Assembly: GCA_963921195.1 (NCBI GenBank)
Contig: OY992536.1
Coordinates: 329,299,038 to 329,363,037 of the forward strand
DNA from: Pegoplata infirma
Lineage: Eukaryota; Arthropoda; Insecta; Diptera; Anthomyiidae
Reading direction: 5' to 3'
Length of the DNA: 64,000 nt
The translations under genes and the position numbers were made by a program. Shown one piece after another: positions 1 to 13,171 of this stretch (positions are counted from its first letter, which is position 1; each line of letters opens with the position of its first letter). The notes beneath the pieces were generated by a model. The model saw only the letters and a list, made by a program, of their open reading frames with translations. It made no database searches and was not told the DNA's origin.

Positions 1-275
1 GCATTAATACCACTACAACACAACATAATACAATAGATGTGGCCTTAAGGCAAAACGATTATTTAAGAACTACAAACTACACAAACAAACATACATTGAA
101 ATCTATGTAGAATTGTAAATGTATCTATATACATTAGGGTGGTATTTTATTTGAGGTAAATCGAATAAAATTAATTTGAGGTTCACGAAGGTCGAAGTTT
201 CGAGAAAAGGCCAAAATGGCCATTTAAAAAAAAAAACTTAAAAAATTTAAATTTTGTAAAAATAAACAAAACATA

Positions 276-1217
276 TCGAGGGCCTATATTCAAAACCCTC
301 TATATTCCATTTTCTCGAAAATGACTTTTTGATGGCAAAATATTCAGTAAAACGGCCCTCATCTATTGTGTACAATTCAGAACAAAAATATTTTTTTTTG
401 CTATTTTATTTGCATTTTTGGTTTTCTCTATATCTTACACAATTAATTTTTCAGAATGCAAAACCCTCTATATTTTCAAATAATTAATTCATAAATATTT
501 TTTTTGAATAATTTCATCATGCATTACATGTTTTCATACTAATTTTTGCATGCTGCACATGAATTTGTCAACAAAATTCCAGAACCACGATTTTGGTCCA
601 CTGATGCTAATTTTTTCTGAAAATTCTTGTTTAACTTTTTTGAAAAATATGGCTCAAAATTTGGATGTCTTGTGTACATTATGAAACAAAAATTTTAATC
701 TTAAAAATCCCGATGCTGATCAGCATCTGTGGACCAAAATCGCGTTTTTAATTTTTTTACTATTTTTTACATAACATACTCAACAGTTTGTTAACTTTTG
801 AGACGAATTCGGTAAAAAAATAATTTTTGTCTTAAAAATTCGCATCTGTGGACCAAAACCGCGATTTCGGAATTTTTTATAAGCCGTTATCATTAATAAA
901 TTACGTGAAAAATTTAACGATGTCGTAAATGAAATCACAATAATCAATTTTTATTAAAATGCAAAAGCCTCTATCTGATAATTTTCATTCATGTAGTTAA
1001 TATATTTGAGAAACAAAACCCTCTATCTATCCTCTAAAACCCCCAATAGTGCAAAATTTTAAAAACAAATCATATGTGAGATTCAGTAGTTGATTTAAAA
1101 AAATATTGTAGAATATCGAATTTTAATTACTCTAATAATACGCGAAATAAACAGTTTTTTGGCTCTCCTGAAAAGTTGGGTTTTTTTATATAGAGGGTTT
1201 TGAATATAGGCCCTCGA
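276..1217. mobile_element. Foldback element nested in the 135-4898 element
   Basis: The ends are inverted repeats of about 30 bp starting TCGAGGGCCTATATTC. They interrupt a segment of the host arm that is continuous in the opposite arm, so this is an insertion. The flanks fit a TA duplication. The interior has many AAACCCTCTAT-like words and a block around 715-860 (GATCAGCATCTGTGGACC) that also occurs in the foldback at 28.1-29.4 kb. No coding potential is seen. Confidence 0.6.
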
Positions 1218-1354
1218 TATATTTTTTATTTAACTTTTACCCAATAATACTAAAAAATTATGTTTACTTTTTATGGCACAACTAACACTTTCAAATATGC
1301 AATATAAAAATTACCATGCTTTTTTTGGGGGGGGGGGGGGGGTGCTGGTGGGAT

Positions 1355-2183
1355 CCCAGCAAAACTTAGATTACCAAATAAGGTATTAAATAATGTATAG
1401 GATCTCTTATTTTATTCATTGCAGCATTGATGATTTTAACAGGCGATGAGACTCAAAGTAATGCATCCACATTATCAGAAAGAATACCAGTAAGGTATAA
1501 AATAAGTCATAAATTTATAACGAAGAATACGAGTAAGGTGTAAAATATATGATATTTTATAGGTTACCAGAAATGAAATAATATAGCATACCAGAAGATA
1601 ATATATAAGGTCCCGGGTAAAAATTAAATATATATGATCATATATGAAGATATATATGATCCATATATCTTCATATATGATCATATATATTTCATTTTTA
1701 CCCGGGGTGTTACGAGTAGTGAAAAAGTAATTTTGTATTAAATTTACTCACGTGATTGTAAGTGAGTGTAAGTAGATAAAATATGCTCGTGAGTGTGTGT
1801 CGTTAGAAATTTCCTGTCGTGAGCCCATCTCTAGTTTAAACTTATGCATTTTTTATAAAATAATTATTTTTTATGTTATTGTAATGCATTATGCATCCAA
1901 TTATAAATAATGAATTATTTCAAACTTTCAAATAATACATAATGTAACCAAATATAAGTCATCCATGATTTAATGTTTAGAAATAATAAATATGAAATAC
2001 AATTTTTCCAATAATCATGCATTACGTAGCAAATTATTAGTAACGCATTATTTTTCACTTTAAAATAATACGTTGTGGAACAAATGTTTGGTAAGACATC
2101 CTAAAATAATGCTACAAATAAGGTATATACATTTCCTGGTAATGTGTTGTATAATCACTACCCATTACCAAAGTTTTGCTGGG
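1355..2183 (+). mobile_element. MITE, CCCAGCAAAACTT family, copy 1
   Basis: The inverted ends are CCCAGCAAAACTT and AAGTTTTGCTGGG. The interior matches the copies at 20340-21072 and 48296-49032 (reverse) nearly base for base. It is about 97 bp longer because of the hairpin insertion at 1612-1706; without that it is 732 bp, like its relatives. There is no open frame of note, so it is non-autonomous. The superfamily is not clear, because the target duplication is at most a short AT. Confidence 0.85.
1612..1706. mobile_element. 95-bp hairpin insertion inside a MITE
   Basis: This is a near-perfect palindrome (one mismatch in about 44-bp arms) starting CCCGGGTAAAAAT and rich in ATATATGATCATATATGA. 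The sister copy at 20.3-21.1 kb reads AAGGTGTTACG straight through here, so the pre-insertion state is known. The extra material fits a 2-bp GT duplication. It could form a strong hairpin in DNA or RNA. Confidence 0.75.
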
Positions 2184-3069
2184 ATACCTGAAATGAGTAT
2201 TTTCGATTTTTTTAAATTCTATTAAACAAAAAAATTAAATCTTGCTATTCTAAAAAATTGGGGATATCCATCGACTCATTTTTTTTTTTGAATCATTTGA
2301 GTTTTGCGGATTTCAAGGAAAATTTATTTTTATGTATGAATTTGTATTTTAAACTTAATTTTGGTTAAAATTTACAAATATTGTAAACTGATTCATTTGA
2401 TAAATGTAACTAAGTTACGTTACATTATTTTTTTGAACATCATTATCCCATTTCGGCAGGGGATCAAATATGACCAGAGCTTCGAAGGATTTCATTCCTT
2501 AATTCGATTTTGCATTCCGAATGAAAATTTAGTGATTGCATTCCCCAATCACATTTTAGCGAATTGAATGAATTCACCTTAGACTCATTCGATTTATAAA
2601 TGTCGAATGCATTCGATTTATTTTTAATTCGACTTTCAAAAATCGAATGCATTCGATTTTTTTTATTCGATTTTTAAAAATCGAATGCATTCACTTGCGA
2701 AAGCAATCGATTTTCTTTTCATTCAATTTGAAAAATCGAATGGCTTATTTATTCATTGCATAAAAAACTTAAAAAAAACTAAGCAAGATAGAGCAAAACG
2801 GAGCCAATTTTTTGTCCATAGCACATAAATAAATTTCTGAATAGGTTGTTTGGATAGCCCTATATGGAACTAAGAAAATTGCGTTTTTGGTTTTTCTAAT
2901 TTTCAAAAACTGGGCGTAGAAGGCGTGGTTAAATATTGAAAAAATGGTAAAATTTGTGGCGAGTTGCCTTGATTAAATATTTATCACATTAAAACGGAAT
3001 GCACCACAATCTCAAAAATTAACATTCTTATATAGTTTTGTATGGGCTATCGAATAGAATTTTTTTCTT

Positions 3070-3320
3070 CTTTAATATGATTTTTTATCGACCTTATCTT
3101 TGATTATTTAATTTTTCTTAGAATTATCTAAGGCAGGCTTTCAAGGTCACAGTTTAATGAAAAATAATAAGACTATAAATTCATAATTTTACTCCTCCGA
3201 CGTTTCGTTGAGATTTTTTCAACTTCCTCAGGGATTTTAAATTTTATTGAATCTGGCAACGTTATAAGAAATAAAGAACAATATTGTTTTAATAATTTTT
3301 AAACTAACACAACATAATAA
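3070..3320 (-). mobile_element. Penelope-like element 3' fragment
   Basis: This block interrupts a foldback arm that is continuous at 13.6 kb, so it is a separate insertion. On the minus strand it carries a hammerhead-like motif (3196-3234), then sequence ending in GGCAGGCTTTCAAGG-type text (plus strand 3132 onward). That resembles the tail after the Penelope ORF at 59.7 kb. No coding part remains. The boundaries are approximate. Confidence 0.45.
3196..3234 (-). ncRNA. Hammerhead-ribozyme-like motif, Penelope-associated
   Basis: On the minus strand the order is a short stem I (TCC with GGA), CTGAGGA (3231-3225), a stem II of GTTGA with TCAAC, then GAAAC and GTC (3206-3199). This matches the hammerhead core CUGANGA / GAAA / UH with a minimal stem III. 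One extra base lies between the core and stem II; the other two motifs in this window have the same. Such small hammerheads are known in Penelope-like retroelements. Activity is not shown. Confidence 0.5.
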
Positions 3321-4061
3321 TTTTCAGAACCCGTTCTGAAATTTTCCATTTTTTAAAAAAGTCAATTTATCAAAAATCCGGCCACTTTTTTTTTTTTTTT
3401 TTAATTTTTTTTTTTTTTAAGTTTAGATGTTTGTCCACCTACACAAAAAAATTCAGAAAAACATTTTTCGTTTTTTTTTTTCGAGAAAATCGCATTTGAA
3501 TTTTAAATTTCATAACAATTTTGTAATTTGCTTGTATTTTCTTGTATTATTGTTGCGAATGAGTATTGTTAATTGCATGAATATTACTCATTCGCAACGT
3601 TAATACAAGAAAATACAAGCAAATTACAAAATTGTTATGAAATTTAAAATTCAAATGCGATTTTCTCGAAAAAATCGAAAAATTTTTGGTGTGGAATGCA
3701 TCATATGCACTTTTAAAAATTTCGGGAACACCAATTTTTTTGGATTCAAAATTAGAGCCCATTATAGTCATCTTATTTAAAGAGAGTCGGCGATACTATG
3801 GACCAAAATTTTGCTCCGTTTTGGTCTATCTATTTAAAAAATCTATTGCATTTGCAGTGGAATGATAAAAAATTCACTGAATATGAAAATTTAATGGATT
3901 TTTTTTGAGAATTCATTCGAAAAGGATTTCATTCTTCGAAGCTCTGAATATGACCCAGGCAGAAAATGTACTATGTTGATTCAATTAGTAATTAGTCTCT
4001 TTAAAAATATTTTTGCTGTTTTATTTTTTAAAAATAATTTTGAAATAACATGTATTTTTAA

Positions 4062-4405
4062 CCCTTTGTTAGCCCGATATGGCCAGGGGTAAAAAAGAAT
4101 ACCTTGTTTTTGAAAAAAAATATATATATTTTTAAATTTTTTTTCATCATTCATTTCAAAATTAATAATGAATTATATTTTTATTTATATTTTTGGAAAT
4201 ATTATGTATAATTAATAATCAATATTTGAATTTAGTTATAAATTTTTTTATGATAACATGAATTTCTGTAATTTCGATTTTAATTTAAGCTGTGCTCGTT
4301 TGCGTTTCAGATGAAAATATATATTTAAAAAATTAAAAAATATTTTTTTTTTTCAAAAACAAGGTATGCATTTTTTACCCCTGGCCATATCGAGTTAACA
4401 AAGGG
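4062..4405. mobile_element. piggyBac-type MITE, 344 bp
   Basis: The inverted ends CCCTTTGTTA and TAACAAAGGG are flanked by TTAA on both sides (4058-4061 and 4406-4409), the target-site signature of piggyBac. The inverted repeats extend over about 55 bp with a few mismatches and include GGCCAGGGGTAAAAAA. The interior is AT-rich with no frame. It sits in the 135-4898 foldback. Confidence 0.75.
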
Positions 4406-4906
4406 TTAAAAATACAGTCAAAATAATACATTAGTAGATTTATATCCCCATTTTTTAAATATTTAAGCCTTATGATGTATTTAATGATCCGTTGCTATAG
4501 AATAGCAAGATTTAATTTTTTTGTTTAATAAAATTTTTAAAAAATCAAAAGTAATCATTTTCGCTACCCCCCAAATGCAAATAATTTTTGTATTGCATGT
4601 TTGAAAGTGTTAGTAGTGTCATAAAAAGTTAGCATAATTTTTTTTGAGTATTATTGGGGAAAATTTAAATAAAAAATATTTTTTTATTTTTACAAAATTT
4701 ACATTTTTTTAAATTTTTTCAAAATTTAGCCATTTTGTCATTTTCTCGAAACTTTGACCTCCGTGCCCCGTTTTAATTTTATCCGATTTACCTCAAATTT
4801 TCACACAATTATTGTAACATCCAATAGCGCAAAATCCCGCTGCGCGCTCCTCGAAATTCAAATAAAAAAATATTACATACAAGAAAAAAACCACCCTAAT
4901 ATACAT

Positions 4907-5805
4907 ACAATAATAAGTAATTTGTATTTCAACATCTTTGTATTTGTTTGTTCATTACAAATATTCATAAAGGAGATATTATCATTTTCGTAGTTATGGG
5001 AATTTCGTTATTTATTGAGTCTATTAGTTTTTGGAAAAGCAAAGATGCCATACTTAAGTACATATTTGTGTATCCTATTCAATTTCAATTTTCATGATGA
5101 CTTGTTAAAATGAGTCAATTATAAATATGTTTACGTTGTATGTTACGTACCTATAGGTAAATAACACTAGGTAACAAATTTTCATAAAAAAAAATTCTGT
5201 GTCTGTTTCGGCACAAATAGGTCTGTTTAATTTCACAAAAATTATGTATGAAGAAAAATGCAGTTGCCCCCCTGAGACCTTGTTTTTGTGTCTGTTGCGT
5301 TTTCCAGCCTTCTATCTGTCTGTTGAAAGCGCGTAGAGCCTAAATGGAAAGAGACAGAGGGCTGAACCCAATTAGGAATATGTCTTAGAGCATGCGCGGG
5401 TACAAGTAGGGTGGGGGAGGTGAAATTTCCCCCCCAGACCAAATTTTAAAATGAAAAAAAGAGGAAAAAGAAAAAAAAAGAAAAAAGAAAGAAAAAAGAG
5501 AGAAAAAGAAAAAAAAGAATAAAAAAAGAAAGAAGAAATTTTTCTAAAAAAAATTCTGAAGGAAAATAATCTCGAAATCCAAAAACTTTTTATACAAAAA
5601 ATCTGAAAATTTTTAAAGGAAAAATGTGACTTAACCCGAAAATTTTCTGAGAAAAAATATACGTTTATGAATTTTGGTATAAAAATATGACTTAGAATAT
5701 GTTTTATTTCTAAAAAATATTACAGGATGTTAATTTGGCTTACACAAAAAACTTTTTTCTACTACATAGGAATAGGAAAAATATCTTAAAATCTTAAAAA
5801 TATTG
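4907..5805. other. Intergenic; purine tract
   Basis: No gene is seen. A strongly purine-biased tract (A/G only, apart from scattered T) runs about 5452-5540. A somewhat GC-richer block at 5240-5440 contains TCTATCTGTCTGTTGAAAG, loosely recalling the mini-me microsatellite border, but too little is left for a call. Confidence 0.5.
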
Positions 5806-5810
5806 AATCA

Positions 5811-5985
5811 GGGGTAGTGGGTTCGATTACCACCAAAATCCTTTGTCAAATTCTCTACATTGAGACGACAGTCATTGTTACCAGTTTTCGATTAGGCTTA
5901 AATTAAAAATGATTTGAAATTAAATGAAAACAATAAATAAAAACACTTGATTATGGGATCAAAATTATTCTATTATTATATTAGA
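5811..5985 (+). mobile_element. tRNA-derived SINE, 5'-truncated
   Basis: It starts at a box-B-like GGGTTCGATTACC and continues with GAGACGACAGTCATTGTTACC, AAATGA and ATTATTATA-type tail. It aligns throughout with the complete SINE at 22848-23061. The box A half is missing. The target duplication is not clear. Confidence 0.7.
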
Positions 5986-6095
5986 ATCTGAAAATTTTTG
6001 TTTGGAGAAATTATTTAAAAATTAAAAGTGTTGAAAAAAATTGTGTTCGGATCTTAAATTTTCCTTTAAGGAGTGGTCCGAATCTCTTAGAATCT

Positions 6096-6687
6096 GACAA
6101 GTGAAGTATCTCAACCCTTATGAACCGATTTGCCTGAAACTTAAAATATATATTAAAGAGACGATTTTAAGGTTGGGCTGTCTCGGCTTATCGGCCATAT
6201 CGGTGTTTAATAAATTTCGTTGTCCCCTTATGAAACCATGTGGACCTTCGGGAAAATTTTGATAACTTCCGAACTAACAGGAATATCATCTAGGGCAAAA
6301 ATACGGGTCGACTTAAATTTAATAAAGATTATTTCTTATCCATATGGATATCGCAGGTCTATGTCTTCACATAAGTTCCCCCCAAAATTTACACATTTTC
6401 CTAAAAAAATATTTAAAGAAGCCGAATTTTTACAAGGTTATGCCACCATTGGATAGGCATTAAAAAAACCTTTCTTCTCATATGTAAACATCATATAGTT
6501 TCTTAAAAAGAATTGACTGAAAAATCCAAAAAAAAAAATGTTCGCCATTTTTTGACCCATGTTTTGAACTCCTAAATCCCCGATATGGCCGATAAGCCGA
6601 GACACCCCAACCTTAGAATTGTCTCTTTGATATATATTTTAAGTTTCAGGTAAATCGGTTCATAAGGGTTGAGATACTTCCCTTGTG
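6096..6687. mobile_element. Foldback element with about 115-bp arms
   Basis: The left arm, from about 6096 (ACAAGTGAAGTATCTCAACC) to 6215, is the reverse complement of about 6575-6687. It includes GCTTATCGGCCATATC and its partner GATATGGCCGATAAGC. The loop between the arms is not palindromic and shows no convincing frame. A partial copy lies at 12147-12255. Confidence 0.7.
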
Positions 6688-6699
6688 AGACTTTTTCTT

Positions 6700-6975
6700 T
6701 AGGAAATGGTTTCAGAATCTGATACTGAAGGAAAAAGATCTTACAATCTGAGACTTTTTATAAAGGCAACATTTTTCTCAGAATCTGTCACTTTTTCTTT
6801 AGGGGAAAAAGAGCCAGAATTTAGACTTTTTCTATAAAAGAAAAACTCTCAGAATCTAAGACTTTTTCTATAGGAAAAATGTCTGAGAATCTGAGTCTAT
6901 TTCTTTAGGGAAAAGGTTTCAGAATCTGAGACTTTTTCTATAGAAAAAAGTCACAGAATCTAAAACTTTTTAGTG
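6700..6975. repeat. Degenerate short-period array (AGAATCTGAGACTTTTTCTATAGG-like)
   Basis: About seven imperfect units of 30-45 bp, each built from an AATCTGAGACTTTTTCT core followed by ATAGGAAAAA or TTTAGGGAAA. The same kind of unit makes up arrays near 16.2-16.6, 27.0-27.75, 46.6-47.4, 47.7 and 49.4-49.75 kb. Confidence 0.65.
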
Positions 6976-7386
6976 CGAAATTGATCTAATAACACAGGCA
7001 CACAAAAAAAAAGTGTCCAGACCCAGAGGGTAGACCAAGTTATTTCTAGGCTTTTGGGGTCGCTGAATACGAATATGCCCATAAAAATTCGTTGCAATTG
7101 CCAGTTTTTCCCCTACCGCGCCCCTATAACCACCAGTTGGATTGACTTTTAATTCTCATACAAACTTAAAATTAATGCGCACTTTTATGTTTTTTTTTTT
7201 GGCAGCTAAACCCTGAAATGACAACAAAAAAATTATGTGACCCTTCCCTCAACCCCTCAACCCCTAGTACGCCCTGACAACCCCCTGAAAGTTGATGAAT
7301 TTTTGAGTGCTCATAAAAAATCAATATATATATGGATTTCTATGTTTTTTGGACCGCTAAAACCGAATATGACTACAAAAAATGTA

Positions 7387-8272
7387 CACTCAAAAAAAAA
7401 AACTGTAAAGTTAGCAAAAAAAGCATGTAAACCCACAAGAAAATTTGCTGGTTTTGAACCCACAATTTTTTTGGTAAAGTTAGCAAAAACGTGTTGCTAA
7501 AAATTAGTTAACTGAATTTTTTTTTATTTCAACTTATTGTTAGTTCATACACATTTGAGGACCCCATTGGGTTCGGACCCGATAGGCCCAGACCCCGATG
7601 GGCCTAGACCTACTTGGGTTCCTTAAAAATCGTCATAGTTTTTGATCCAAAATTAGTGTCCGTTTCGCTCTACCCGCTTAGTTTTTGAGATACGTGATTT
7701 TAGGGGACCACCGGGGTTTTAAGAATTACAAAACTCGATAACTTTAAAAATATTACTCGGAGAGCTTTTGATTATTTTGCGGTCTTGTTATACGTATTGA
7801 GAGCTACAAAAATGCTTTTGGACTTTTTGTTGTGTCGGCAATATTTACCGAGATATGATAATTTTAAAATTTTCGGGAATGCTAACTTTTTTGGATCCAA
7901 AGTTAGGACCCACACATGTGAAGAGGACCGGCGATACTATGGAGAGCCCGAGAACCAAGAATGCCCTTCATTTTGCTCTATCTGGCTTAGTTTCCGAGAT
8001 AGCGCCATTTTAAGTTTTCTGAAAAATAAAAAAAAATTACCATTTATTTTTGCTAATATTAGCAAAAAATCTTGTAAAAATGTTGTCAACTCAATTTCAA
8101 ATTTAGCAAAAGAAATTAGTTCAAAGTTTGTTTAAAATTGCTAATGTGCTAAATGAAGTTTACAAGAATTTTTTGCTAACATGCTAATCTCAACTAAAAT
8201 CTTGCTAAAAGTTAGCTAACTAGCGTTAGCCAAAAAAAAAATAGTAAATCTACTAACGTATTTTTTTGAGTG
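7387..8272. mobile_element. CACTC-ended MITE with TA flanks
   Basis: The ends are CACTCAAAAAAA and TTTTTTTGAGTG, with TA on both sides (7385-7386 and 8273-8274). This is consistent with a Tc1/mariner-type TA target. Subterminal AGTTAGCAAAAA words repeat at both ends. The middle (7550-7990) is GC-richer, with GGACCCGATAGGCCC-type repeats. No transposase is seen. Confidence 0.55.
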
Positions 8273-8299
8273 TATAATACCCTTTCCTCACTCCCTAGC

Positions 8300-8714
8300 A
8301 CCCATTTTATTTTGAAATTTAAGCTTAGCTACGAATGTCCCGCGCCACACATGATCGAACGCCTTGGAAATATCTAGAGCAACCACTTTACTCTCACCAA
8401 AATGGTGGACGGACCGATCCAACTTTCAGAGAGAAATGCCAACAGGTCTCCCGTAGATCGACCGCTGTCGATCATTTAAAAGTGAATTGGTCTCTAAATA
8501 TATCACAAGATGGTATTAAAACATCATTTTGGAGAGGGCAAAGCAAATTGCGATTGGCAGTAATTTTCAGGGTTGTTCGCCGCACCCTTTTTAGGGATTG
8601 GGTGGACATTGGCCGCCTTCTAGCATGAGGGAAAGACTCCCGCACGGTACGAATATCTGAAACGGTTTGACAACAGACGTGCTAACGTAGAAGAGGACTG
8701 TTTCAACAATATTG
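8300..8714 (-). pseudogene. LINE reverse-transcriptase fragment, 3' half of a split relic
   Basis: On the minus strand the six-frame reading gives motifs of a non-LTR retrotransposon RT in order. IPKKGAANNPENY is at about 8602-8560, a GDLLAFLSESW block at about 8450-8415, and the motif A block VALDISKAFDHVW at about 8385-8340. It is broken: an in-frame TAG replaces the Trp of the FPxxWK motif (8620-8622), and a frameshift lies near 8397. The frame continues upstream at 11123-11343 across the inserted hAT-like element. The motif style suits the Jockey/R1/LOA group; the clade is not certain. It cannot make a functional protein. Confidence 0.8.
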
Positions 8715-8980
8715 CTGATAAGTAGGGATGAGATTTTCATGCACTAAAAATTCGAAAATATGCGCTTAAAATATGCGCTAAAAAACTTAAAATATGCACT
8801 AAAAAACCTAAAAATATGCACTAAAAAATAAAATGCGCGCAAAAAAAATCTTGTTTTCATAGGAAAAACTTCTTAAAAAGCAAAAAGTAGCGCCGGGTTT
8901 AAATAGTTACATTTAAAACTTTATATAAGCAAGATCTTTTGGAACTTAAGACAATCTATAAAAAAAAATTTAAAGAAAAA

Positions 8981-10807
<1,827 letters not shown>

Positions 10808-11122
10808 ATAATTTTTCTTATTTCCAAAATAAATTTTTAAAATTTAAAATAGTTTTTGAAACAAATAAATTTCAATTTGTGTTTTTGCTAATTTATGCCA
10901 AAATATGCAAAAATATGCACTTAAAAGATGGAAATATGCACAAAATATGCATTTAAAACCAAAATATGCAAAAATATGCATTTTCACCAAAATATGCAAA
11001 AATATGCAAAAACAAATCGATGCCATTTTAACGCAAATTTCTTGATTCGAAAAGATAATTGGTCGATATCGTTTTTAGACTATCGACAAAAAACATGCAT
11101 TTGCATGGAAATCTCATCCCTA

Positions 11123-11343
11123 CTGATAAGCCATCCAGCCCCGGTGACTTGTTTACGTTGAGATCCACAACCCTTTTGCCTGCTCGGGGCCCGCATGAAA
11201 GTCGAAGGCATAGTATATGATACTCTTTCAAGAACGGGCAGCAGCTGATTGCAAATGTGTCGGTTAATAAGGCTAACTCCTTTAATTTTCAAAATGCACT
11301 TTGAATATTTAGGATTCGGCGCAGCAGAATTTAACACTGTCAC
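11123..11343 (-). pseudogene. LINE reverse-transcriptase fragment, 5' half of a split relic
   Basis: On the minus strand, about 11160-11124 encodes NKSPGLDG, the conserved block ahead of the RT palm in non-LTR elements. Its frame continues after the duplicated octamer into the fragment ending at 8714. Further upstream (to 11343) the reading is less clear. GC content is higher than the surroundings, as expected for former coding sequence. Both the N-terminal endonuclease part and everything after RT motif A are missing. Confidence 0.7.
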
Positions 11344-12146
11344 TTGTTTTTTTTTATAATCTTCAATTTTTTGAAAACAAAATCAATCTTTTTAACTACT
11401 CATCATTTTATGTAGAAGTTTCAAAAGGAAACATGAAGAAATTTTAAACAATAAGGGCGTGAAATTTTTACTTACATTAAATTAAATACAGGAATGATCA
11501 AATAAAAAAACTTGCTTGCTATCAATATAAAAAAATTTGGTTTGTTCCACATGCACATGTTTTATATTTTGATAAAGTGAATATTTCATAAACGGATGTC
11601 TTTAAATTATATTACTGTAAAATTTGAATTAACAAAAAAAGTTGAATAAATTAACTAAAATGTTAAAAAAAAATTCTAGTTACACCCACAAAATTTAATG
11701 TTTCTCTTGTTGAATTATTTCTTTTCTAAATTGAAATATTAATTCAAATAGAGCACAAAGATGGAAAATCTAAAGCAAAATCTTATATCCCAGTAATTTT
11801 TTTTGGAAAATTGGTTATAATTTTATCAGCAGGGCAAGTTTAAATATGCACAAAAATGCTAAACTGAATTGGCAAAAAAAAAATCTTGAAAGCAGTAAAG
11901 TAAGCTAAATATAAGGAAGAAATTCATCAGAAATACCCAGCAAAATTTTCTGTTCGGTTACAGAACTCATTATAGTAAACTAAAATTTCTTCCACTAACA
12001 TTGCTTAACCGATATGTTTTCTTCAACATTCTCAATAATGCTATTTTTTATAAATTTTTTTTACGGCTACTTATATTAAAAAAAGGGGACTAAAAATGAG
12101 AAAATTTACTAACAAGGGTAGCCCCCAACCATTGTATACAACTAAA
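11344..12146. other. AT-rich intergenic sequence
   Basis: I see no gene, no long inverted repeat and no clear match to other parts of the window. It consists of A/T runs and low-complexity text. Confidence 0.5.
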
Positions 12147-12255
12147 TATATTTAAAAGAGACGATTTTAAGGTTGAGGTATCTCAGCTTATCGGCCATAT
12201 CAAGGATTTAAGGGTTCAAACAAAGGAAAAAATTAAGGTTTTTTAATTTTTTGAT
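12147..12255 (+). mobile_element. Fragment of the foldback seen at 6096-6687
   Basis: It matches the left arm of that element over AAAGAGACGATTTTAAGGTTG and CTTATCGGCCATATC. Only about 100 bp remain, without a partner arm. Confidence 0.55.
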
Positions 12256-12330
12256 TTTGGAGTATTTATTCTTAAGGTATACGAAATTTTTAGAGGGTAG
12301 GAAAAGTTTTTAAATACCTACACAAGTTTT

Positions 12331-12770
12331 TTATACCCTCCACTCTAGTGATAGAGGGTATATATAAGTTTATCATTCCATTTGTAACACCTCGAAATAT
12401 TGGTCTAAGACCCCATAAAGTATATATATTCATGATCCTCGATCGATTATAAGACGATCTAGCGATGTCCGTCCGTCTGTCTGTCTGTCTGTTGAAAACA
12501 CGCTAAATTTTGAAAGACTTTACGGAGGCTCCTGAAGTTTGGCATATATGTTAAGCATTTACCTGGTCAGGTTGGTATTGCAATCCAGCGAAATCGGTCC
12601 AGTGGTTCAAAAGTTATGAGCAAAAGACTGAATTTCGGCAAGGGTTTTTCATGAATTTATGAGATAAAACACATGGTAACTTTCGAACGACAGTCCTGAG
12701 AGTGCTGAAGTATGGCATATATATATTTGTCGTTCCTCTGTCCCGGTTCGTTTTAAATCTCAGCCAAATA
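12331..12770 (-). mobile_element. mini-me-like element, truncated
   Basis: Read on the minus strand it ends GGAGGGTATAAAA, with the core ATCGCTAGATCG, (GACG)2, (GACA)3-4 and the upstream blocks TCCGTAAAGTCTTTCAAAA and TGAACCACTGGACCGATTTC. The head is missing; the family continues into the MITE that begins near 12776. Confidence 0.8.
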
Positions 12771-12775
12771 ATTGG

Positions 12776-13171
12776 ATTTATTTTCGGATTAATCTTATTT
12801 AGTTTAAAATAAATATTTTAACATGCCAAAACAAATTTGAAATATTTTTTTTCCGTAATCTACGATAAAATAGCAATTATAATCCGAAAAAATGATAAAA
12901 AATTTGGAAAATAAAAAAGTTATAAATAAATCAAAATTAATCCAAAGTTGACTTATTAAATCCTAAAATTTAATTGGATTAATTTTGATTTATTTATAAC
13001 TTTTTTAATTTTCCAAATTGTTTTATTATTTTTTCGGATTATTATTGCTAATTTATCGTAGATTACGGAAAAAAATATTCAAAATTTGTTTTGGCATGTT
13101 AAAGTATTTATTTTAAACAAAATAAGATTAATCTGAAAATCAATCCACTTTTTGAAAAACACAGCAATAGT
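12776..13171. mobile_element. MITE, TTGCTGTGTTTTTCAATAAG family, left end lost
   Basis: Long inverted repeats form a hairpin of nearly the full length: ATTTATTTTCGGATTAATC with GATTAATCTGAAAATCAAT, and ATTACGGAAAAAAATATTC with its partner. The right end TTGAAAAACACAGCAA is intact. It matches the complete copy at 37366-37786. Confidence 0.8.

Larger units (their letters stand above)
2810..3702. mobile_element. GAGGCATTCC-type foldback, deleted copy, interrupted
   Basis: It matches the left arm and centre of the palindrome at 13330-14399: the block around GGATAGCCCTATATGGAAC, the TTCAGAACCCGTTCTGAA block, and the central hairpin at 3525-3640. Most of the right arm is deleted, but the right terminus GGTGTGGAATGCATC followed by ATAT is kept. 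A Penelope-type fragment splits it at about 3070-3320. The left end is not intact. Confidence 0.7.
2475..3946. mobile_element. hAT-like element, CAGAGCTTCGAAG ends
   Basis: The inverted ends start CAGAGCTTCGAAG, and an identical 8-bp repeat AATATGAC flanks them (2467-2474 and 3947-3954). Between about 2575 and 2745 there are repeated AATCGAATGCATTCGATT-like words. This resembles the clustered subterminal repeats that hAT transposases bind, though that role is inference. It sits inside the 135-4898 element and contains the foldback remnant at 2810-3702. No transposase is present. Confidence 0.75.
135..4898. mobile_element. hAT-like foldback element, 4.76 kb with nested insertions
   Basis: The ends are TAGGGTGG and CCACCCTA, and an identical 8-bp direct repeat ATATACAT flanks them (127-134 and 4899-4906). 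An 8-bp duplication is the hAT hallmark. The arms pair over several hundred bases: about 135-275 and 1220-1310 on the left match 4570-4890 on the right in reverse complement, with further pairing of 2190-2255 to 4495-4560. No transposase is visible, so it is non-autonomous. Most of its length is later insertions, listed separately. The superfamily call is inference from duplication length and termini. Confidence 0.75.

Noticed and set aside
8335..8628. 97-codon forward frame
   Set aside because: It is antisense to the LINE RT relic, whose motifs are clear on the minus strand.
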